A stretch of DNA of 13,242 bases. It comes from CAZJTL01 sp964548905. Lineage in GTDB: Bacteria > Cyanobacteriota > Cyanobacteriia > Cyanobacteriales > Xenococcaceae. The stretch's first letter is position 1, and each line of letters begins with the position of its first letter. This document shows, piece by piece, positions 7,058-13,071 of this stretch. The DNA is taken from assembly GCA_964548905.1 (NCBI GenBank), contig CAZJTL010000147.1:1-13242 (forward strand), given 5' to 3'. Made by a program: the position numbers and the translations under genes. The notes beneath the pieces were generated by a model. The model searched no databases and was not told where the DNA came from. It saw only the letters and a program-made list of their open reading frames with translations.

Positions 7058-7273
7058 TGAGGGGATAGGGGATAGGGGTTAGGGGTTAGGGGTTAGGGGA
7101 AGTAATGAGTAATGAGTAATGAGTAATGAGTAATAAGTAGCAAGTAGCAAGTAAAAAACTTCTGCCTTCTGGAGGCGCGGATTCTGAATCGCATTCAGAA
7201 TAAAAAGCGCCGTCCTTCTGCCCTCTGCCTTTTCTCAATGAACAATGAGCAATGAACCATGAACCATGAACAA
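7058..7273. repeat. STRR mosaic between the two REC-HlyD genes
   Basis: G-rich units GGGGATA and GGGGTTA fill 7058-7100. Five copies of AGTAATG fill 7101-7135. AGTAGCA units follow (7137-7152), then CTTCTGC units (7159-7170 and 7213-7230), split by the palindromic element at 7174-7211. AATGAAC-like units end the block (7238-7273). This gap separates the two paralogues, so co-transcription of both is possible but unproven. Confidence 0.85.
7174..7211. repeat. Palindromic element inside the STRR block
   Basis: Two nested inverted repeats form one sharp hairpin. The outer arms are GGCGC (7174-7178) and GCGCC (7207-7211). The inner arms are ATTCTGAAT (7181-7189) and ATTCAGAAT (7193-7201) around CGC. 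It splits a run of CTTCTGC units, as an inserted element would. There is no U tract after it on the minus strand, so it is more likely a small mobile palindrome or RNA-stabilising hairpin than a standard terminator. Confidence 0.6.
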
Positions 7274-7315
7274 TTTTGCAATTAATTATCTCAGATAGAG
7301 TAAGGAAACTGAAGA

Positions 7316-9085
7316 TCAAAAATCGACTAACAATCTTGCTTTTCTGAGTAAGAAGGTGAAAACGGTTTCTTCTTCGGTGATAATGTCGGCGATCGCTCCC
7401 ATACCAGATTGAATTCGGCACTCGCGCTTATTTCCCATCCAGGCTAGATATTTTGGTTGAATGGTTACTTCATAAGTACCTTTGTCTTCGCCAACCATGC
7501 CTAAGTTTTGTGGATTGGAAATATCTGGGGCAATAGTATCGATCGTACCTGAGAGAGTACCATAATCAGTGTAGGGGCAGGAAAAAATTCGCAATTGTAC
7601 GGTTTGACCTTTGGCTATTTTGTTAATATCTCCAGAAGCGATCGAGGTTTTTACCAGCAAAGGCGTTTGACTGGGAGCAACTTGAGTAATAGTTTCACCA
7701 GCACTAACAAATTGTTGTTGATTGCGTAAACTAAGTTGCTGAATAATACCAGTTATAGGAGCGCGAACGATCGCTTTTTGGCGATTTATGGTTACCTGTT
7801 GCAATTCTTGGCGATCGCCATCGAGCTGTTTTTGGACAGTAATCTTTTGTTCGATCAAATTTTCTCTGTCGCGATCGAATTCGGCAATAGTCGCTTCTCC
7901 TTCAGCTTGTTCTTGAGCAATCTTTTCTGTCGCGATAGTTACTCCTGCACTACTAGGATTGAGAGTAGCTTTCACTTGTTCTACTCTTGCCAAAGCTGCT
8001 TGCAAAGCAGCCTCTTTTTCACTAATTTGCAGGCGGGAAATTGCGCCTGTATTGACTAGCTTTCTGTATCTAGCTAATTCTTCTTTGGCTAACTTAGCAG
8101 CCGCATTTGCTTTTTTTAATTCTGCTTGAGTGGATATTTTTTGCTCTCGGTAGCCTCTGCGTTTGAGGCTTAAATTAGCTTCTCCAGAAACAGCTAATCT
8201 TTCTGTCGCTCTCTTTTTTGCTGCAATTTGCCGATTTAGATTATTTATCTGGCGATCGATCTGTTTGAGTTGCTGTTGAGCTTGTCTCACACTTGCTTGC
8301 AATTGTAATTGTTGGGTTTGCAGTTGAGAATCGTCAAGGGTAGCTATAATGGCTCCAGTTTTAACCATTTGATTTTCTCTGACGTTAATGCTACGTACTG
8401 TTCCTGATGTTGCTGCTTGAACGACACGCAAATCCCCAATAGGACGAACTACAGCAGGTGCTTTGACTGTGGATTGATATTTGAGGATATTAGTCAGTAC
8501 AATTGCTACACCAAACAAAGCAAACAAGATCTTGCCACTTCCATTAGTAAAGCGATCGAGTGGGGGAATAAATTCGTCTAGTGCAACAGTAGGGAGAGCA
8601 TTTAAACTGTTTTGAACGCTAGTAGGATAGTGATTATAAATAGTTGAGACATTAGTTGGGCTATTAGTTGCAGCGATAGAAGAGGACAATTGAGAAGATA
8701 ATCCTGGGGCAATTTGCAAATATCCTTTGTGGATTAAACGAATCGTTTGAGTTAAATCTTCAGGAGTAATATTTTTAAATAAATAACCGACTGCACCTAC
8801 CTCGATCGCTTCAGTAACATAATCTTCGCGTTCGTGAGAACTAAGAATTACTACCTTTGTCTGAGGATATTGCTGACAAATTATTTTGCTAACACTAATT
8901 CCATCCATCTCGGGCATTTCCAGATCGAGTAAGATGATATCAGGCTTTAGGCGATCGACTAACTCAATAGCTGTTTTGCCATTATCAGCAGTGGCAACTA
9001 TTTCTAAATCTTGCTCAGATTTGAGATATGCAGACAAGATTTGACGAATAAAAAGATCGTCATCTGTGATGATAATGCGAATCAT
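7316..9085 (-). CDS. Receiver domain-HlyD membrane-fusion fusion protein, copy 2
   Basis: This encodes 589 aa, a paralogue of the 5288-7048 protein (40 of the first 60 residues are identical by direct comparison). The receiver (1-120) keeps Asp8-10, Asp54 (ILLDLEMPEMDG), Ser82/83 and Lys104. A longer, Ser/Thr/Asn-rich linker (about 131-175) leads to a membrane helix (about 184-201), first lipoyl half (225-256), an Ala/Gln-rich coiled coil (about 257-435), second lipoyl half (441-471; RAPITGII) and a beta-barrel region with CPYTDYGTLSG. It ends in LLRKARLLVDF, echoing the FLRKTMFF end of copy 1. The ATG lies 7 nt after the stop of the 68-aa gene, with GAGAGGG as a possible ribosome site, so it is the third gene of a compact operon starting at 9661. 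It is expected to be a periplasmic adaptor of an exporter under phospho-control (inference). Confidence 0.9.
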   Translation of the reverse strand: MIRIIITDDDLFIRQILSAYLKSEQDLEIVATADNGKTAIELVDRLKPDIILLDLEMPEMDGISVSKIICQQYPQTKVVILSSHEREDYVTEAIEVGAVGYLFKNITPEDLTQTIRLIHKGYLQIAPGLSSQLSSSIAATNSPTNVSTIYNHYPTSVQNSLNALPTVALDEFIPPLDRFTNGSGKILFALFGVAIVLTNILKYQSTVKAPAVVRPIGDLRVVQAATSGTVRSINVRENQMVKTGAIIATLDDSQLQTQQLQLQASVRQAQQQLKQIDRQINNLNRQIAAKKRATERLAVSGEANLSLKRRGYREQKISTQAELKKANAAAKLAKEELARYRKLVNTGAISRLQISEKEAALQAALARVEQVKATLNPSSAGVTIATEKIAQEQAEGEATIAEFDRDRENLIEQKITVQKQLDGDRQELQQVTINRQKAIVRAPITGIIQQLSLRNQQQFVSAGETITQVAPSQTPLLVKTSIASGDINKIAKGQTVQLRIFSCPYTDYGTLSGTIDTIAPDISNPQNLGMVGEDKGTYEVTIQPKYLAWMGNKRECRIQSGMGAIADIITEEETVFTFLLRKARLLVDF

Positions 9086-9092
9086 AACCCTC

Positions 9093-9299
9093 TCACGCTT
9101 CTGGAAATTCTAGGCGATCGAGTTCTTTGCTTAGTACATTAACTATCCATGCCGATCGCTCTCGATCGTTTGTGTGTCGGTTTATGCGATCGAGTAACTC
9201 TTGTTCACAGATTACTTGGAACTTGGTGCGATTTCTATAACTGGTCTTTCTACCCGCACCTTCTCGTCTACCCCCTTTGTTTCCTTTCAGTCCAGCCAC
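9093..9299 (-). CDS. Small basic protein, probable ribbon-helix-helix type DNA-binding protein
   Basis: This encodes 68 aa with a GTG start that overlaps the preceding TAG by one base (TAGTG), indicating translational coupling to the coiled-coil gene. The N-terminus KGGRREGAGRK is a flexible basic arm seen in several small DNA-binding proteins. The rest (KFQVICEQELLDRINRH, then ERSAWIVNVLSKELDRL) has the strand-helix-helix pattern of Arc/CopG/MetJ-type repressors, which act as dimers. Its operon promoter is flanked by a perfect inverted repeat, making autoregulation plausible. The fold is inferred from pattern only. Confidence 0.65.
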   Translation of the reverse strand: MAGLKGNKGGRREGAGRKTSYRNRTKFQVICEQELLDRINRHTNDRERSAWIVNVLSKELDRLEFPEA

Positions 9300-9661
9300 T
9301 ACTGCCCCTCCTCACCAAATAAGCGATCGAGTATTCGGTGATTTTCAGTTTGCAGTCCTCGAATTTGAGTAAAAAGCTGTTCGACTCGCTCGTTGTGGGA
9401 TTGTTGAATATTTAATATGTAAGAGATCGTTTCTTGTTGATTGCGTTGTGCTTCGATGAGAGCGTCAATCTGTGCTTGCTGTTTGGTTCGATCGAGCGCA
9501 AGTTGCGATCTAATTTCTCGATCGCTTAAGTAAGTCTCAATCAATCGAGGGAGATTGTTTTCGCACTCAATTGTCCTACTTGTTGTTTGAACCAATAAAT
9601 TCGTTGCTTTGTTCAGATTTTTTTCGATTTCTTCCAATCTTGACGACTGTGGGTCCGTCAT
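9299..9661 (-). CDS. Coiled-coil protein of unknown function
   Basis: This encodes 120 aa, almost entirely helical with heptad-like spacing, few glycines and no cysteine-rich or membrane segment. The C-terminus IRGLQTENHRILDRLFGEEG resembles the end of a common cyanobacterial family of small coiled-coil proteins without known function. It is the first gene of the operon 9661-7316, read from the promoter at 9689-9717. The ATG at 9661 is about 20 nt from the predicted transcription start. It may oligomerise, possibly with the coiled coil of the REC-HlyD protein, but nothing in the sequence proves that. Confidence 0.75.
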   Translation of the reverse strand: MTDPQSSRLEEIEKNLNKATNLLVQTTSRTIECENNLPRLIETYLSDREIRSQLALDRTKQQAQIDALIEAQRNQQETISYILNIQQSHNERVEQLFTQIRGLQTENHRILDRLFGEEGQ

Positions 9662-9670
9662 TTTCTTACT

Positions 9671-9728
9671 TTGATTAGTTCATACCTAAGTATAGCAAGT
9701 TTTTCTGAATTTGGCAACAACTAATCAA
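9671..9728 (-). promoter_or_regulatory. Sigma70-type promoter bracketed by an inverted repeat
   Basis: On the minus strand TTGCCA (9712-9717) and TATACT (9689-9694) are separated by exactly 17 bp, a good housekeeping promoter. A 10-bp perfect inverted repeat brackets it: AACTAATCAA at 9719-9728, next to the -35 box, and TTGATTAGTT at 9671-9680, about where transcription starts. Operators at both ends suit repression by a dimeric factor; the RHH-like product of the second gene is the obvious candidate. Confidence 0.65.
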
Positions 9729-9752
9729 TTTGCAGTAGACAACTCTAGGTAA

Positions 9753-9788
9753 ACCACCCTAGCCAAAGCGATCGCCGCTTGGGGTGGT
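9753..9788. terminator. Stem-loop after the short DUF29-like gene
   Basis: The outer stem is ACCACC (9753-9758) with GGTGGT (9783-9788). The inner stem is CCAAAGCG (9763-9770) with CGCTTGG (9776-9782), with one bulged A and an ATCGC loop made from a HIP1 site. It begins one base past the stop codon at 9790 on the minus strand. Only a short T run follows, so termination would be weak or assisted. Confidence 0.45.
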
Positions 9789-9789
9789 G

Positions 9790-9996
9790 TTACTGTTCTA
9801 TCTGCAAGACATCGACATCGGATGCGTCCAGGGGTTCTAGTAGTCTGTCCAGATTGATTTGATGGATAAAGATTGGGTGTAGGGAAAAATCTCTCTTATC
9901 ATCTCTTGACATTTCTTCCATTTCTTCCACGATCGCGATTGCTTCTTCCCAGTGGCGATCGATTATCTTTTGCTTTAATTCTCTTAACTCTTCCAT
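9790..9996 (-). CDS. Short DUF29-like protein, possibly frameshifted
   Basis: This encodes 68 aa from the ATG at 9996; a TTG two codons upstream is a less likely start. The first half, MEELRELKQKIIDRHWEEAI and on through VEEMEEMSRDDK, resembles the start of small cyanobacterial DUF29-type proteins. Those continue with a helix ending in HLIKQ, but here the frame reads KRDFSLHPIFIHQ. One base over, the minus strand reads IREIFPYTQSLSIK, closer to the expected helix, so a frameshift near 9882-9902 (beside an A5 run) is possible. It may be a pseudogene or a shortened variant. The neighbouring intact DUF29 gene supports the family link. Function is unknown. Confidence 0.5.
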   Translation of the reverse strand: MEELRELKQKIIDRHWEEAIAIVEEMEEMSRDDKRDFSLHPIFIHQINLDRLLEPLDASDVDVLQIEQ

Positions 9997-10098
9997 ACTC
10001 AATTACTTAAAACCCTATACAATTTTAGCCTGCCAATGTGTGCCTAAAAAAGTTACGCCACCTGGGAAGAATGACATGACGGCGATCGCTCATGAAAC

Positions 10099-10545
10099 TT
10101 AGTTCCAAAATTTCTGAGTTAACAAAACATCTACATCCTGAGAAAATGGAGATATATCGGGAAAATCTAGATTAGGATAATCTTCTCTCATGGATTCTAA
10201 AGCCTCTTGATAAGATTCAGTTAAAATCTTCAACATAAAAGCTTTAAGACTAGGAGAATACTTAAATTCTTTTTTTAACTCATTGCGAAAATTGCGAATT
10301 TCAATCTCCCAACCTCGATAGCATTCAGGAAGACAAACATAACAACGCTTTAGTAAATGTTCAAACAAACGGACTAAAAAACTATGTACTGCCTTACGCT
10401 GACTTATCCCCAAAGACTCCACCTCTTCAATCAAATTCTCCCAATCTAAATCTTCAGTATTTTTTGCTTTCAATTTATTAACTGTATCTTCAACCCAAAG
10501 GGCAAAATCTGAATCATAGAGCGTTTTAGAAGTTATTTTTGTCAT
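10099..10545 (-). CDS. DUF29 family protein
   Basis: This encodes 148 aa. The N-terminal TLYDSDFALWVEDTVNKLKA, followed by LDWENLIEEVESLGISQRKAV, is the DUF29 signature; HLLK, RGWEIEIRNFR and SPSLKAFMLKILTESYQEA continue the fold through to a helical end. Proteins of this family are small, cytosolic, very numerous in cyanobacteria and of unknown role. I chose the ATG at 10545 rather than the in-frame TTG at 10560, because DUF29 proteins start just before LYDxDF and GAGGA lies about 10 nt upstream of the ATG. It sits 102 nt upstream of the shorter DUF29-like gene in the same direction. Confidence 0.9.
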   Translation of the reverse strand: MTKITSKTLYDSDFALWVEDTVNKLKAKNTEDLDWENLIEEVESLGISQRKAVHSFLVRLFEHLLKRCYVCLPECYRGWEIEIRNFRNELKKEFKYSPSLKAFMLKILTESYQEALESMREDYPNLDFPDISPFSQDVDVLLTQKFWN

Positions 10546-10592
10546 CGCTCTTGTCCTCAAACTAGTTTTGCTTCGATTCTATCTAAACTGTT

Positions 10593-10739
10593 CTAAAATA
10601 CTTTATCTTCTTCGGTAAACCAATACTGATTCCACATGGGATTTGCTACCACGCGATCGGTGATTCCTTTTAGTAACGGATTGGCTAAAGAGATCGCTCT
10701 TAAATAGTCAGTTAATTGTTCTCCTATCCTATCTCTTAG
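10593..10739 (-). pseudogene. C-terminal fragment of a decayed gene
   Basis: A 48-codon open frame ends at TAG (10593-10595) and has no usable start; in-frame stops lie at 10740-10742 and further upstream. Its composition is clearly protein-like: RIGEQLTDYLRAISLANPLL, then KGITDRVVANPMWNQYWFTE and EDKVF, with three aromatic residues in WNQYW and a charged amphipathic end. I do not recognise the family. It looks like the tail of a gene whose 5' part has been lost or scrambled. Confidence 0.5.
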
Positions 10740-11015
10740 TTAGAGAGGTTTCTGGAGATTGATTTGTTATTGAGTACGATCGTAGATATTTAATTTAGAT
10801 ACAGGCAATCGAAAATTTGTCAAATACTTTTTACAATCGATTTACATTGCTCCAAAAATTAGTGCATCGACATGCTTTCTTAATTCTCAATAAGCTTGTC
10901 AATAACTAGCTTAATAAACGATATATCGGGCTTTCTATTCAAGTAGAGCAAATTTTAGATACAAGAATCCCTGAAACGCACCTTTAAATTATAACCCTGA
11001 AAGGAACTTGTTGCG

Positions 11016-11210
11016 TTAATTATTTTCGCAGTTTAAGTTATGTAAACCGAGATTTTTGATAGAAATTTTTAAAGCGATCGAGTTATATTTACCGATCTTT
11101 CTTATATGTTGTCTTTCAAGCGATCGAATAAATGCATCTGGATTTTTAACGAGTTTTGACAAGCGCTCGCAAATATCTAATTCTTCACAGGCGATCGGCT
11201 TTGAATATCT
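11016..11210 (-). pseudogene. Possible second coding remnant
   Basis: A frame of 64 sense codons runs from a TAG at 11211-11213 to TAA at 11016-11018, without an ATG start. The first part reads like protein (KPIACEELDICERLSKLVKN, then PDAFIRSLERQHIRKIGKY), while the end (ALKISIKNLGLHNLNCENN) is less convincing. A TTG at 11160-11162 could start a 47-aa peptide, without a clear ribosome site. No family is recognised, and a chance frame is possible. Confidence 0.25.
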
Positions 11211-11221
11211 CTAGTTTTTAG

Positions 11222-11237
11222 ACAAGCGATCGCTTGT
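11222..11237. repeat. HIP1-centred 16-bp palindrome
   Basis: ACAAGCGATCGCTTGT is a perfect 16-bp palindrome that contains the cyanobacterial HIP1 octamer GCGATCGC at its centre. HIP1 itself accounts for half of the symmetry; the four extra pairs on each side are additional. It lies about 180 nt upstream of the TPR gene. Confidence 0.5.
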
Positions 11238-11314
11238 TGTTTTGTGATTAAAATCAAATTCTACAGGTTATTTGAAAATTTTTGATACTCGATCGCCGAT
11301 CGCTAATTAGCAAA

Positions 11315-11413
11315 AATTGGGAATATTAAAAAATATATTCGTCAAACAAATATCTAATCTCGATTAACATCTTTGCTGCTGTTTTGACGATCGCCTTCAA
11401 TAAATTCCCAATT
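11315..11413 (+). promoter_or_regulatory. Long-spaced inverted repeat in front of the TPR gene
   Basis: AATTGGGAAT (11315-11324) and ATTCCCAATT (11404-11413) are a perfect 10-bp inverted repeat separated by 79 nt. The second arm ends 4 nt before the ATG, where a ribosome would bind. If transcription starts upstream of 11315, pairing could hide the start codon. If the sites act as DNA, they could be two operators around the promoter. No good -35/-10 pair was identified. Confidence 0.35.
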
Positions 11414-11417
11414 AATT

Positions 11418-12950
11418 ATGAATCGATTTTATTCAGCTAGTATTTTATCAGTATTAGGTTTGTTGTTATTTTCAGCTAATGCACATTCTTTAAGCCAAGC
11501 CAAAGTAAAATTATTAACTATAAATTCGCCAGAAAAGTTTCTCCCAAACGAATTAGACTTTAAACAGAGCGGATTGCCTACAGATTCACAAATAATTGCC
11601 GAGCTTAATGCAAATAATATTACTAAAAAACAGACTCCTCAAACAGTTGAATATTATTTAAATAAAGGAATCGCTGAACTTGAGTCGAAAAAATACGATC
11701 TAGCACTTGAAGATTTTAATCGAGCGATCGAACTCAATCCCAATCATGCACGAGCTTATATCAATCGAGGTATTGCTTATCATCGCTTGGGAGAATCACA
11801 AAAAGCATTCCAAGATTACGATCGCGCGATTAGCCTTGCACCCAAGGATGATAGTGGTTATCTCTATCGCGGTATTGGCTATGGCAAATTAGAAGAATAT
11901 CAAAAGGCGATCGCGGATTTTCAGCAAGCACTCAAACTAAATCCTCATAATGCCGATACTCACTTTCATCTTGGTTATGCTTATTCTTATCTAGAGCAAC
12001 CGCAAAAGTCTATAGCAGAATTTAATCGAGCGATCGAGTTAAATGCTAATTATCAAGATGCTTATTTTTATCGCGCTAGTAGTTATTTACAACTGCAACA
12101 ATATCAACAAGCAATAGCCGATCTAAGTCAGTTTATTAAAAATAATTCTGGTAATGCCAAAGCCTATACATCGAGAGGTTATAGTTACCTTCTTACCCAA
12201 GAATATCAAAAATCAATTCAAGATTTTGATCGCGCAATTCAAATCGATAGCAAAGACGATCGCAGCTATTTTTATCGGGGTTTAGTCTATTCTTACTTGC
12301 AAAAATATGAACAAGCAATTAAAGATTTTGATCGCACTCTTGCCTTAAATCCTGAAGATATTTATGCTTACTACAATCGTGGTAATGCTTATCTAGATTT
12401 ACAAAAATACCAACAAGCACTTGTCGATTACAATCGCACCCTAGCCATTGCACCTAAATATGCTGATGCTTATAGTAATAGGGGTTTGGTCTATTTTCAA
12501 CTCAAAGATTATGCCAAGGCGATCGCTGATTTCGAGCAAGCTCTTAAAATTAATCCGCAATTAGCCGAAACTCATTACAATTTAGGGCTTGCACATATCG
12601 AACTACAAGAGTACAAACAAGCGATCGCTGATTTTGAGCGATTAATTAAGCTTACACCAGACGATCTTGAAGCCTATTTCAAACGAGGTGTTGCTTACTC
12701 TTATTTAGAAGAATATCAACAAGCGATCGTCGATTTTGACAAAACTATCCAAATCAATAGCAATTATGCTCTAGCTTATGTTAATCGGGGTGTGGCTTAC
12801 TCCAATTTAGGAGAACATCAAAAAGCGATCGTGGATTTACAACAAGCAGCAAAGTTAACACAAAATCAAAATAATACTTCTGCTTATCAACAGATACAAG
12901 AATTGATTTACAAAATTCGTAGCTATGCTGGTAAATCGAAAATTTCTTGA
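11418..12950 (+). CDS. Exported protein of twelve TPR repeats
   Basis: This encodes 510 aa. Residues 1-22 are a signal peptide (basic start, hydrophobic core SILSVLGLLLFSA, cleavage likely after ANA); no lipobox cysteine. A linker (about 23-75) precedes roughly 12 tandem 34-residue TPR motifs (about 77-484), each close to the consensus AYxNRGxAYxxLxxYxxAIxDFxxAIxLNPxx, followed by a short basic tail. TPR arrays bind other proteins; here the site would be periplasmic or outer-membrane associated. No enzymatic domain is visible. The repeats are conserved in DNA too, with HIP1-type GCGATCG recurring at the AIxDF and RAI positions, so repeat number may vary by recombination between units. It stands alone on the plus strand, after a long gap and facing the minus-strand fragment at the right edge. 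Confidence 0.9.
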   Translation: MNRFYSASILSVLGLLLFSANAHSLSQAKVKLLTINSPEKFLPNELDFKQSGLPTDSQIIAELNANNITKKQTPQTVEYYLNKGIAELESKKYDLALEDFNRAIELNPNHARAYINRGIAYHRLGESQKAFQDYDRAISLAPKDDSGYLYRGIGYGKLEEYQKAIADFQQALKLNPHNADTHFHLGYAYSYLEQPQKSIAEFNRAIELNANYQDAYFYRASSYLQLQQYQQAIADLSQFIKNNSGNAKAYTSRGYSYLLTQEYQKSIQDFDRAIQIDSKDDRSYFYRGLVYSYLQKYEQAIKDFDRTLALNPEDIYAYYNRGNAYLDLQKYQQALVDYNRTLAIAPKYADAYSNRGLVYFQLKDYAKAIADFEQALKINPQLAETHYNLGLAHIELQEYKQAIADFERLIKLTPDDLEAYFKRGVAYSYLEEYQQAIVDFDKTIQINSNYALAYVNRGVAYSNLGEHQKAIVDLQQAAKLTQNQNNTSAYQQIQELIYKIRSYAGKSKIS

Positions 12951-12988
12951 GGTTAATTTTTAGCGATCACTTAAAGATCGACTAAGCT

Positions 12989-13021
12989 AAAAAATCCCTC
13001 ACTTCTTAAGAAAATGAGGGA
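12989..13021 (-). terminator. Rho-independent terminator for the minus-strand gene at the right edge
   Basis: The stem is TCCCTCA (12995-13001) with TGAGGGA (13015-13021), and the loop includes TTCTTAAGAA. Read on the minus strand, the stem is followed by six T (complement of A at 12989-12994), the classic form. On the plus strand it is followed by A, so it should not stop TPR transcription in the standard way. It lies 51 nt past the stop codon at 13072. Confidence 0.75.
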
Positions 13022-13071
13022 AAAAACTGGCATTTGTCAATTTACTGAGTAAAAACAAGTTCTAGATTTGA

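Larger units (their letters stand above)
10740..11417. other. Long gap without an intact gene
   Basis: About 680 AT-rich bases lie between the decayed fragment and the TPR gene. I see no tRNA, no rRNA and no intact frame. It contains a possible second coding remnant (11016-11210), a 16-bp HIP1-centred palindrome (11222-11237) and a long-spaced inverted repeat next to the TPR start (11315-11413). It carries no STRR tracts, unlike the gaps in the left and middle parts. Confidence 0.6.

Noticed and set aside
7086..7421. A 111-codon minus-strand frame overlapping the end of REC-HlyD copy 2.
   Set aside because: It runs through STRR tracts and overlaps a certain gene in another frame; its amino-acid pattern (LLLITHYSLLIT) just translates the repeats.
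7736..8059. A 107-codon plus-strand frame inside REC-HlyD copy 2.
   Set aside because: Antisense of the coiled-coil region; its Ser/Phe/Leu-rich composition is what reverse-reading Gln/Glu/Lys codons gives.
10740..11417. Long gap searched for tRNA, riboswitch or small RNA genes.
   Set aside because: No cloverleaf, CCA end or recognised riboswitch core was seen by eye; only the listed repeats and a weak coding remnant.
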